The notes under the pieces are model-generated. The model made no database searches, was not told the origin of the DNA, and saw only the letters and a list, made by a program, of their open reading frames with translations. A stretch of 64,000 nucleotides of DNA from JALYXV01 sp963791545 (lineage in GTDB: Bacteria; Actinomycetota; Acidimicrobiia; Acidimicrobiales; Palsa-688). Position 1 is the first letter of the stretch. Each line of letters starts with the position of its first letter. The position numbers and the translations under genes are program-made. The stretch covers positions 372,001 to 436,000 of the forward strand of contig CAWBSR010000015.1 of assembly GCA_963791545.1 (NCBI GenBank), written 5' to 3'. Below, in pieces: positions 34,614-42,905 of the stretch.

Positions 34614-35882
34614 CTATCGGCCGGCGAAGTCGAGCAGGGCGCCTCGGGATCGAGCCACCTTTTCGAATGCTTCGATGATCTGTGCGATGAGACGCGGCCG
34701 CAGGTCGGTGTAGGTCGGGATCCGCAGAGCCCGCGACGCATAGGTCTCCGAGTTCGGTAGGTCGCCATCGGCGTACACCCGTCGGTTGGGGTCGCGTCCG
34801 TATGTCCGGCTCAGGTCGTCGCGGACCTGGAAAAGGTGTTCGCAGTGCAACGGCAGCGACGTCGAGTCCTCCACCGGTGCGCCCTCCGCCTTCAGCGCTT
34901 CGATGTACACCCGCCGGTCGAGCCCACCCATCGCCTCGGCGTCGTAGAGCGGCTTGTAGCTGTAGTAGGACTGGCGGGTCACGTAGTCCTTGCTGACCGG
35001 CGGGTCCACTCCGGGAATACCGGCGAGCCCGGCCGAGAGCGCCCCGAGGTTGGTGGTGCGGCCCTTAAGGTAGGCGTCGAGGTCCTCGAACTGGCGGCGC
35101 GCCAACCCCGCAGCCAACGGGTGCATGCGGTAGTTCAGCCCATACCCCGTCCCGGCGAAGGGACGATAGGCCTCGCTCGTCACGTCCTCGAACGCCCGCA
35201 TTCGAAAGTGGCCGAGCAACACCGCCCGCTCGAAGATCTCCCGATCCGCCGTCATCATGATGCCGCCCTGGCCCGCCGCCACCAGCTTGCTCCCTTGCAG
35301 GCTGAACACCGACACATCACCGAATCGGCCCACCATGGTCTCGCCGTGGATTGCGCCGTGGGCGTGGCTGCAGTCCTCCACGAGCCGCAGGTCCCGCCGG
35401 CGGCAAATCTCGACGATCCGCGCCATGTCGCACGGATGGCCGTTGATATGGACGACCACGACGGCGCGGGTGTGAGGAGTGATGGCCGCCTCGATCACGT
35501 CGGGGTCGATGTTGCCAGTGTCCGGCTCGCAATCGACCAAGACCGGCGTGGCGTTGACGACGAACAGCGGCATGACGGTAGAAAGAAACGTGAAGGTCGG
35601 TGCGATCACCTCGTCGCCCGCTTCGAGGCCCAAGCCAAAGTAGGCCGAATGCAACGCGGCGGTGCCCGAGCTGCACGCGAGCGCGAGCGGGACACCGGTG
35701 TAGGCGCAGAACGCCGCTTCCAATGCCGCGACTTCTCCCTCCCTGCCGTAGTAGGAGATCTCCCCGCGCCCAAGCAGGCTGGTGACAACCCGCACGTCCT
35801 CCGCCGTGATCGGCGGCCAGACGAAGTTGGTCGGCTCGGTCACGGCCGGCGCTCCGCCGAAGAGGGCCAACGTTGAGGTCAT
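34614..35882 (-). CDS. DegT/DnrJ/EryC1/StrS-family aminotransferase
   Basis: A 422-residue PLP enzyme. The N-terminus STLALFGGAPAV and later WPPITAED resemble aminotransferases acting on scyllo-inosose or the AHBA synthase group. Fold landmarks are CSSGTAALHSAYFGLGL, GDEVIAPTFTFLSTV, EDCSHAHGA and SLQGSKLVAAGQGG, which carries the PLP lysine. It lies on the opposite strand between the two paralogous radical SAM genes. It would aminate a keto sugar or cyclitol, pointing to an amino-sugar or aminocyclitol product. AAAGGCG lies before the ATG at 35882. Confidence 0.9.
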   Translation of the reverse strand: MTSTLALFGGAPAVTEPTNFVWPPITAEDVRVVTSLLGRGEISYYGREGEVAALEAAFCAYTGVPLALACSSGTAALHSAYFGLGLEAGDEVIAPTFTFLSTVMPLFVVNATPVLVDCEPDTGNIDPDVIEAAITPHTRAVVVVHINGHPCDMARIVEICRRRDLRLVEDCSHAHGAIHGETMVGRFGDVSVFSLQGSKLVAAGQGGIMMTADREIFERAVLLGHFRMRAFEDVTSEAYRPFAGTGYGLNYRMHPLAAGLARRQFEDLDAYLKGRTTNLGALSAGLAGIPGVDPPVSKDYVTRQSYYSYKPLYDAEAMGGLDRRVYIEALKAEGAPVEDSTSLPLHCEHLFQVRDDLSRTYGRDPNRRVYADGDLPNSETYASRALRIPTYTDLRPRLIAQIIEAFEKVARSRGALLDFAGR

Positions 35883-35980
35883 GCGAGCGCCTTTCTGGTC
35901 AATTAACCTAGGTGGGGAGATCTGGAGCCGCAAAGCCCGCCGGCCCCAAAGCCCGGCGGCGGAGGTGAGAGGGGCAGCCG

Positions 35981-36941
35981 ATGTCCAAGGTCCACTCGGT
36001 CCTCCGGACCGAGGATCAGATCTGCTGCTATCGGTCGATCACCAGCTCCGGGGTCCGGGTCCTCTGGGAGATCACCAGCGCCTGCAACCTCAAATGCGAC
36101 TTCTGCCTGGTGGAGATGAAGCGGAAGCAAGTTTCCCTCGACCAGGCACTGGAGATCGCCGACGCTCTCATCGCCCAAGGCGTGGACAAGGTGCTGCTGT
36201 CGGGCGGCGAGCCGTTGCTGTTCCGGGGCGTCGAGCACGTGATGCGTCGCCTGGTCGATGGCGGCGTCCTCGTCAAGTTGCTGACCAACGGCACCGTCGC
36301 CAACGAGGCGGTGTTCCAGATGATTGAATCCGATCCGACGATCGAGGTCTCGATGAGCATCCTTTCGGTGCGCCCCGAGCAAGGCCGACGCCATCTTCCG
36401 CCGCGACGGTGCCTGGGCGAAGCTGTGCGCCACCCTCGATCGGCTGCCCCCGCAGCAGGTCAACATCATCACCCCGGTCAGCTCGGAGAACTACGACGAG
36501 GTCGAGGAGATCATCGACTGGGTCGCGGCCCGGGGGATCCCCGGAATCAGCGTCATCAATGTCTTCAAGGACCCGAGTTCGCCGGCGCGGTTTCGTGACG
36601 ACTGCCGCGACTACAAGATCCCTCGCTCGGATGCGGATCTGCTGTTCGAACGCCTGTCGGTGAAGCGCCTTGAGTACAGCGGCCGGCTGGTCATCCGCAC
36701 CACGCAGTTTCGTGGGTGCGGCGGCGAGGTGTGCGGTGCGGGCAAGTCTGTCCTCTATATAGATGCGCTGGGCCGACCCCTGCCCTGCACACTCACGGAC
36801 AACACCGTCTGGCGCCAGCGAGTGGCCGGCCTCGGCGTCAGCGAGGCGATGGACATGTACGCACGGGAGATCGGCGATCTCCCGGCATCGTCGTGCACCG
36901 CGCTCCTGGCGGCGCAACCGGCGCCCGTCGCGACCGCTTGA
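35981..36941 (+). CDS. Radical SAM enzyme 2, one-base frameshift
   Basis: A paralogue of radical SAM 1 in two frames. The first part (ATG 35981, with GGAGGTGAGAGG upstream) has CNLKCDFC and SGGEPLLF; it runs out of register in the run CCCC at 36373-36376. Dropping one C gives VRPSKADAIF, which aligns with the paralogue, and the frame then continues to 36941 with DPSSPARFRDDCRDYKI and RTTQF, CGAGKSVLYIDALGRPLPC. About 319 residues when joined. Because the homology resumes exactly, a sequencing error or very recent mutation is likely. Its end overlaps the next start as TTGA. Confidence 0.85.
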
Positions 36942-38026
36942 CCCCAGCGCAGCTAGATCCCTACCTCCGCCCAACTCCGTTGGCGGGCGCGGCATTGCGC
37001 TTCGACCTTTCCACCTTCGGCAGCGTGGTTACCCGGGAGATGCTGCAAGTTCGCCTGCGAATGACGGCGCAGGCGTTCGGTGCCGCCATGTCGCTCGTTG
37101 GCGCCAACCTGACAGACGGCGGCATGGCGCTCGAGGTCGACGCGGCGGGCCTGATGAGTGCCAACTCCGAGGTCCGGTCGCGGATCGATGCCGGTCCCGA
37201 CGGCGCAGTCGGCTATCTCCGAAGGTTGGCCGCGTCGCGTGTCTCACTTGACCGTCGCGCCGGCGCCTTCGCTTCGCTTGTCGCCAGGGGCGGCGCCCCG
37301 AGTCGCGAGAGCTTCGTCGCCTACGTGCTGGCATCGGCCGACTACCAGGCGTTGGGAGCATTGAAGTTCTGCCTCCCCGAGACGCTGCGGCCCACGCTCG
37401 CGGCCTGGGTAGACGATGTCGACGCCTTGCTGTCGCCCGAGGCGCCGAGTCTTTGGTCGACGTTGAGCGCCCGGGAGCTCGCCCTGGCACGACTCCGCCT
37501 TCGCGGTCCTGCATCGAACTACCAGCGACGCCTGGAGATGCATCGCCGCGCCTTCGGCTACCTGTTCGGCGAGGATGTGGACTTCCAGCCACACGAGACC
37601 CTCGAAGCGATCGACGCCCGGATCGCGGGGCTCGGTGGGGCCGGGCCGACGACGCTTGCCGAGGAATCCCGCCACCTTGCCCGATCGCTGGCGAGCGACC
37701 GCGCTCGGAAGGCTCAGGCTCGCTCGGTCTTCGCCGACCAGCTGGCCACGGGACCACGGCCAGACCCCGGATCCGGTCACGCCGGCGAAGGTGCGGCGAC
37801 GTTGCTGTCCCATGTCCTGCTGGCCCGCGCCCTGGCCGCCCACGAAGACCTGAACCGCCGGGCCAAGATGCGGTTCCTGCGCGACCTCCGAGACGTCGCC
37901 GCGATCGCGGACCTGGAAGTCGAGACCGCAGGCCTCCTGGACTTGCACGCCGCGCTACGGGGCGGCACCGGACGGAACACCAGGCGGAGCGACGGGAGCG
38001 CCCGTCCGGTGCTACGGTCGATCTAA
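36938..38026 (+). CDS. Unrecognised helical protein within the radical SAM cluster
   Basis: About 362 residues from a TTG that overlaps the previous stop (TTGA). It is largely alpha-helical with many Arg/Ala/Leu heptads (for example RREL-type runs around SARELALARLRLRGPASNYQ and HEDLNRRAKMRFLRDLRD). It has no cysteine motif or signal peptide. I do not recognise a family. Tight coupling with radical SAM 2 and a 24-base gap to radical SAM 3 suggests it belongs to the same complex or pathway. Confidence 0.6.
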   Translation: MTPAQLDPYLRPTPLAGAALRFDLSTFGSVVTREMLQVRLRMTAQAFGAAMSLVGANLTDGGMALEVDAAGLMSANSEVRSRIDAGPDGAVGYLRRLAASRVSLDRRAGAFASLVARGGAPSRESFVAYVLASADYQALGALKFCLPETLRPTLAAWVDDVDALLSPEAPSLWSTLSARELALARLRLRGPASNYQRRLEMHRRAFGYLFGEDVDFQPHETLEAIDARIAGLGGAGPTTLAEESRHLARSLASDRARKAQARSVFADQLATGPRPDPGSGHAGEGAATLLSHVLLARALAAHEDLNRRAKMRFLRDLRDVAAIADLEVETAGLLDLHAALRGGTGRNTRRSDGSARPVLRSI

Positions 38027-38050
38027 AGAGGTATCGCGAGGGGCGGATCG

Positions 38051-39307
38051 ATGGACGCGACGATGGCCAATCCTCTGCTTGGGCGGGCACTCATTCAGGT
38101 GTCCGACGCCTTCGACCCCTTCGATCATTACGCGCTCAATGTCGGCCCGACCGACGAGTTCGGCGACCTCGCCGAGGCGCCGGCGACGATCATGAATATC
38201 GGCTGGACCCTGGGTAACGACTGCCCCTACCGCTGCACCCACTGCTACAGCATGAACGCCCGCCAAAAGGGCGCCGATATGACCGTCGCGATGATCGACC
38301 GGGTCGTCGACCAACTGAGCATCAACGGGGTCGAGACGGTCAACCTCGGGGGGAACGAACCGCTCTTCACCAACGGCGCCAATCCCAAGTCCACTCTCCT
38401 CCCCTACATCATCGAACGGCTGACCGACGCAGGGATCATCGTCGGCCTCACGACCAGCGGGATCACGATTTTGCGCCTCTACCGCGATCATCGGGACGCA
38501 TTCGACCGGCTGAACGATGTCGACGTCTCCTTCGATTCCCCCGACCCGGAGGAACACAACCGCAATCGCGGCGCCAACATCTACCACCAGGCGATCGAAT
38601 CCCTCGAAATTTGCCAGCGCCACGACAAGCCGCATACGGCGATCATGTGCGCGATGAACTGGAACTTCACCATTCCAAAAATCGAGGCGCTCGTCATTCT
38701 TGCCAAGCGGTACGGAGCCAATGTCCGGATCAACCCGGTGAAGCCCGTGCAGCCACAACACATGGAATCCTCGCTACCGCCCGAGATGTATTACGCCGGC
38801 TTTTCCCGGCTCCTCGAGCTTTGCCAGCCGATCGACTTGGGCGAACCGCCAATTGCGTCGGTTACCGACTTCCAGGCCGCAAAGCGCTGCCCATGCGGTC
38901 GCACGTCGTTTCGCATTCATTCCATAACGCCCGAGGGTGCGATCCATGTGAGCCCTTGCGTGTATCTCCACGACTACAAGGCGCCCATCGACCTCCTGAA
39001 ACACGACCTGCTCGACATCATTCAAAGCCCGCAGTTCCGTGTCTTCCGCCAGCGAAATGCGAATCCGGAGCACGTCTCGGGCTGCGCCGGCTGTTCGAGG
39101 CTCGCCCAATGTGGCGGCGGCTGCGCAGGGCGGTCGTACCTGTACGCATTGCACGAAACCGGCAAGCGCACGTTCCTCGCCCCGGACCCGTACTGCCCGG
39201 CCCGCCAGGCTCCCGAGGAGGTGTTCCCGCAACGGCCGGTGCTATTGGCCGAGACCCGCCTGGTCCACATGGACTACCTCTGTACCTGGATCGGCCGCCC
39301 GATCTGA
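38051..39307 (+). CDS. Radical SAM/SPASM enzyme 3
   Basis: A 418-residue protein. The SAM cluster motif is CPYRCTHCYS (about 58-67); GNEPLF replaces the usual GGEP. The C-terminal SPASM-type region has CPCGR, SPCVYL, CAGCSRLAQCGGGCAGRSY and a last CPAR, enough cysteines for two auxiliary [4Fe-4S] clusters. SPASM enzymes modify peptides or sugars/cyclitols. It is different from the other two radical SAM proteins here. GAGGGG precedes the ATG. The DNA has a visibly lower G+C than the surrounding genes (one 60-base line counts to 57%), suggesting transfer. Confidence 0.9.
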   Translation: MDATMANPLLGRALIQVSDAFDPFDHYALNVGPTDEFGDLAEAPATIMNIGWTLGNDCPYRCTHCYSMNARQKGADMTVAMIDRVVDQLSINGVETVNLGGNEPLFTNGANPKSTLLPYIIERLTDAGIIVGLTTSGITILRLYRDHRDAFDRLNDVDVSFDSPDPEEHNRNRGANIYHQAIESLEICQRHDKPHTAIMCAMNWNFTIPKIEALVILAKRYGANVRINPVKPVQPQHMESSLPPEMYYAGFSRLLELCQPIDLGEPPIASVTDFQAAKRCPCGRTSFRIHSITPEGAIHVSPCVYLHDYKAPIDLLKHDLLDIIQSPQFRVFRQRNANPEHVSGCAGCSRLAQCGGGCAGRSYLYALHETGKRTFLAPDPYCPARQAPEEVFPQRPVLLAETRLVHMDYLCTWIGRPI

Positions 39308-39314
39308 GCCCGCG

Positions 39315-40838
39315 ATGTCGCTCATCCCACTGGCCGCGTGCGCTGACGAGCCGCCCCGTCTTGTCGGGCGCAAGGCCGCGCTTTTAGGCTGGGCGCATAC
39401 GAGAGGGCATTCGACGCCCGGCGGAGTCGTCCTATCCGCCGAGCGATTCTGGTCGGCGCTCGAAGCGTGCGGCGCAGACGAGCAGGCGCACTATCTGCAG
39501 GGCTCGGCGCTCCGCCTCGACCCCCGCCATACGCTCGCCACCGCAGTCTCGATCGTCGCCGCGATGCGGTCCCCCGCGCTCGAGGCGATGGCCCACGCCG
39601 AGGCCGACGTCGCCTTCGCCCGGCTCGACGCGCCGCGGATCGTCTGCCGGTCGTCGAGTGCCATGGAGGATGGACGTTCGGCGGCATTCCCCGGCGTATT
39701 CGCCAGCTTTTTGGATCTCTGCTCACCCCAGAAGTTGGGCCACGCCATCGCCGAGTGTTGGCGTTCTGTTTTCTCAGTCACAGCCGTCCAGTACCTCCTG
39801 CGGGTGGGGGCCGAACCGGTCGATTTTTCCCTGGCCCTGCTGTTGCAGGCGCAGATCGAGGCCGCCTGGTATGGCCTGTACGTGAGCGTCGATCCCGTCA
39901 GCGGCGACGCCGAACCACTCGCTGACCTCACTGACGCCGGAGCCGACGCCCTCGTCGGCGGCTGCGCCGCCAAGATCCGAACCCGCCGAAGCCATGGCCA
40001 TTGGGTCGACACCGACGGATTACCGGACCTCGGAATATCACTGGAAAAGGTGCACCGGGCGGCGGAAGACCTCCGTGCTCACTTGCACGCAGAGGTGGAC
40101 ATCGAGTTCGCCGTACTGGAGCACGGCGGGGGACCGGTCGTTCTCCAGTGCCGCCCGCTGACGCGCATTGCGGGCCAACAATCGGCCCGGTCTCGCGGTA
40201 CCGGTGCCCGGCGGCTTGTAGGTCGCCCTTGCGCGGCCGGCCGGGTCGTGGGTCTGGCCACGGGTGGGGATGCGCCCGGCGGGGGCGGGCGGATAGCCGT
40301 CGTCGACCAGCTCACGACGGCGGACTACGGGATCGTGTTCGGCCATGCCGGCATTGTCATGGAGCAAGACGCGTCGCCGCTCAACCACATTTCCATCCTG
40401 TGCCGGGAAATACGCGTTCCTTTTGTCTGCGGTGTCGAAGATGCTCGCGCCCAGCTGGTCGGGCATTGGCTCGCCGTCGACGGCCGATCCGGCGAGATCG
40501 AGGTCGTGGAGCAGCCGGCGGTGGCGTCGGAAACGGCGCCCGAGGCCGCGGCGCCCGCGGTCGCGGCCGCGGCGACGCTGAGCGCCGTCGAACTCCTGTT
40601 GCGGCTCCTGGCGGAGGGCCGCCCTGGGCACGACCCGGCCGCCGAAGCCGAGCGGATCGCGCGGCGCTACGGGCGGGCACTGGGGACCGCCGGTTCGATT
40701 CGCGTAGTCAGCAGTTCCGTGACCTCTTCGGAAATAGAACGACTGAAAGCACTAGCCGCTGACCTCTTCGGACCGGACTTTTCGATCACGCATTTCCTGT
40801 CCACCCTGGGCCGTAACGGACAAAACAGATCGATCTAG
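39315..40838 (+). CDS. PEP-synthase-like phosphotransferase (ATP-grasp plus swivelling His domain)
   Basis: A 507-residue protein. The N-terminal ATP-binding part has RSSSAMEDGRSAAFPGVFAS, the PPDK/PEP-synthase signature. Residues about 300-400 form the mobile phosphohistidine domain; ASPLNHISILCREIRVPFV carries the conserved His. The PEP/pyruvate TIM-barrel domain of true PEP synthases is absent, as in rifampin phosphotransferase-like enzymes, so it probably phosphorylates a small molecule using ATP. It ends the radical SAM operon, 7 bases after the previous gene; its stop shares a CTAG with the convergent pseudogene. Confidence 0.82.
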   Translation: MSLIPLAACADEPPRLVGRKAALLGWAHTRGHSTPGGVVLSAERFWSALEACGADEQAHYLQGSALRLDPRHTLATAVSIVAAMRSPALEAMAHAEADVAFARLDAPRIVCRSSSAMEDGRSAAFPGVFASFLDLCSPQKLGHAIAECWRSVFSVTAVQYLLRVGAEPVDFSLALLLQAQIEAAWYGLYVSVDPVSGDAEPLADLTDAGADALVGGCAAKIRTRRSHGHWVDTDGLPDLGISLEKVHRAAEDLRAHLHAEVDIEFAVLEHGGGPVVLQCRPLTRIAGQQSARSRGTGARRLVGRPCAAGRVVGLATGGDAPGGGGRIAVVDQLTTADYGIVFGHAGIVMEQDASPLNHISILCREIRVPFVCGVEDARAQLVGHWLAVDGRSGEIEVVEQPAVASETAPEAAAPAVAAAATLSAVELLLRLLAEGRPGHDPAAEAERIARRYGRALGTAGSIRVVSSSVTSSEIERLKALAADLFGPDFSITHFLSTLGRNGQNRSI

Positions 40839-41310
40839 AGGACGCCGGACGACTGCCTGAAGGCCGGCCCGGCTCGAGCGTCCGATCGGTTCCTGCGGCG
40901 GCGGTCGCCGGCCAGCGCCATGCCCCAGACGATGACGAGCACACCATAGAGGCCGAGGGGGCCAGCCGACGCCGGCCCGAACGCCGCCGTGGCGATCGCG
41001 GCTGCGATGGCAAAATCCCGCGTCGGAGTGGTCAGCAACACCGTGGTTGCCACCGGTCGCGCCGCACCGCGCCCGAGCAAGAGCCCCACGACCGTCGACA
41101 GAGCGAGAAACACCACGGCCGCGCCCAGTACGCCGACATACGCCCCGGTGATCACGACCTGCGAGGCCACCAGCCAGACCTATCGTCACCAGGGCGACGG
41201 GGCCCGCCGTCACCACCCGCTCGCGTACCCGCGATGGCGGTATCGCCTACGAACGGCCAACCCCACTACCAGCGGGAGCGCCACCAGCACGTTCAGGTTG
41301 ACCGGCACCC
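40835..41310 (-). pseudogene. Bile acid:sodium symporter-family transporter remnant
   Basis: Three frames carry consecutive pieces of one membrane protein: VNLNVLVALPLVVGLAVRRR, then RVVTAGPVALVTIGL, then VASQVVITGAYVGVLGAA and the well-conserved TTPTRDFAIAAAIATAAFGP. This is the C-terminal part of an SBF-family carrier. Frame changes occur near 41178 and near 41215, and the N-terminal half is missing, cut at an IS256-type end. It is a decayed gene. Confidence 0.7.
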
Positions 41311-41641
41311 GGGAGTGTCCACCTAACGGTGTTTGTGCCTGAAACGCTGAGCGGAACGCTCGGCGAGGAGGGTACAGACCATGACTGCAACACTGGACGA
41401 TGCGGCAAAGAGGGAGACTGCGGAGCTCTCGGCGGAGCAGCAGGCCGCGACCGAGCTGGTCCGGCTGGCCCGGGAGCAGGGCCTGTCGTTGACCGGCCCT
41501 GACGGGCTGCTCAAGCAGTTGACCAAGTCGGTGATCGAGACGGCATTGGCCGAGGAGATGACCGACCATCGCGGCTACGAGAAGCATGACCGGGCGGGTA
41601 TCGAATCAGACAACATCCGCAACGGCACCGGCGGGGGCTGA
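41311..41641 (+). mobile_element. Truncated IS256-family element
   Basis: The 86-codon frame 41381-41641 begins MTATLDDAAKRETAELSAEQ and continues with LLKQLTKSVIETALAEEMTDH and a GYEKHD segment, the N-terminus of IS256-family transposases (normally about 400 residues). It stops after RNGT, where catalytic residues would only begin later. The sequence GGAGTGTCCACCTAACGG at about 41312 looks like the left terminal repeat. The 3' part of the element is gone, and the remnant touches the 3' end of rnpB. Confidence 0.8.
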
Positions 41642-41643
41642 TG

Positions 41644-42029
<386 letters not shown>

Positions 42030-42109
42030 CACCTCCATTGTCGCGCCTGCCGGCTGCCCGTGGCACCATGGGATTCTCATTGCAGCGGTCCCCATCCCTG
42101 GAGGGAACC

Positions 42110-42880
42110 ATGGTCCTGTCGGCCGTCAGTTTCTACGGAAACCCGATCTTCCTCATTTTGGGCTTGCCCGGCCTCGTCCTGGAGGTCATCTCCATCGTTG
42201 ACGTGGTGCGGCGCCCCGACTGGGCCTGGCAGGCGTCGGGCCAGAGCAAGACCCTCTGGCTGGTCCTCAACATCATCGGTCTGTTGGTTTGCCCGCTGAT
42301 CATGGGGCTGGTCTACCTGCTCGCGATCCGGCCCAAGGTGGCCCGGGCCCAGACGGGAGGTGGCCCCGGCGGAGGCTATGGCGGATCACCGTACGGAGGC
42401 GCCCCCTATGGTGGTCCGGCTCCTTACGGTGGCCCGGCACCCTACGGCACTCCCGCTCCCGGCCCCTATGGCGGCCCGGCGCCTTATGGCACTCCCGCTC
42501 CCGGCCCCTATGGCGGCCCGGCGCCTTATGGCACTGCTGCACCCGCCTACGGCGGCCCCGCCGGCGGCGCGGCCCCTTACGGAAGTCCTGATCCCTACGG
42601 CGCCCCGGCTCCCTACGGGCAGCCTGGCGGAGGGGGGACACCCGGCAATGACACTCCGGGCGGCGGTTACGGCACGCCCATTGGCGGGGTCGGCTCCGAC
42701 TCCAATCCCTATGGCAGTCCCGCCGGGACTCCGAGCTACAGCGGCGGCGGTTACGGCAACCCCACCGCGGCCCCGGCGCCTCCCCCGGCGCCGAACCCGT
42801 CCTCGCCGCCGGCCGGCTGGTATCCCGACCCGGCGGGCTCCGGGCAGCCCCGCTACTGGAACGGGCACGCCTGGTCCTAG
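42110..42880 (+). CDS. PLDc_N/DUF2510 membrane protein with Pro-Gly-Tyr repeats
   Basis: A 256-residue protein with GGAGGG before the ATG. Residues about 10-65 form a two-helix PLDc_N-type membrane segment (LGLPGLVLEVISIVDVVRR; LNIIGLLVCPLIMGLVYLL). A long Gly/Pro/Tyr-rich part follows, with repeats of the kind GPAPYGTPAPGPYG encoded by 42-bp DNA repeats (42420-42545). The C-terminus is a DUF2510 motif, PAGWYPDPAGSGQPRYWNGH. DUF2510 proteins are typical of actinobacteria and usually membrane-linked; the role is unknown. Confidence 0.85.
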   Translation: MVLSAVSFYGNPIFLILGLPGLVLEVISIVDVVRRPDWAWQASGQSKTLWLVLNIIGLLVCPLIMGLVYLLAIRPKVARAQTGGGPGGGYGGSPYGGAPYGGPAPYGGPAPYGTPAPGPYGGPAPYGTPAPGPYGGPAPYGTAAPAYGGPAGGAAPYGSPDPYGAPAPYGQPGGGGTPGNDTPGGGYGTPIGGVGSDSNPYGSPAGTPSYSGGGYGNPTAAPAPPPAPNPSSPPAGWYPDPAGSGQPRYWNGHAWS

Positions 42881-42905
42881 CGCCCCTGCCGGACCGCCAC
42901 TCTCC

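Noticed and set aside
33575..36941. Viperin-like antiviral radical SAM enzymes
   Set aside because: The CNLKCDFC motif occurs in many families, but viperin-specific sequence and a nucleotide-kinase partner are lacking, and the genes sit with an aminotransferase and SPASM enzyme.
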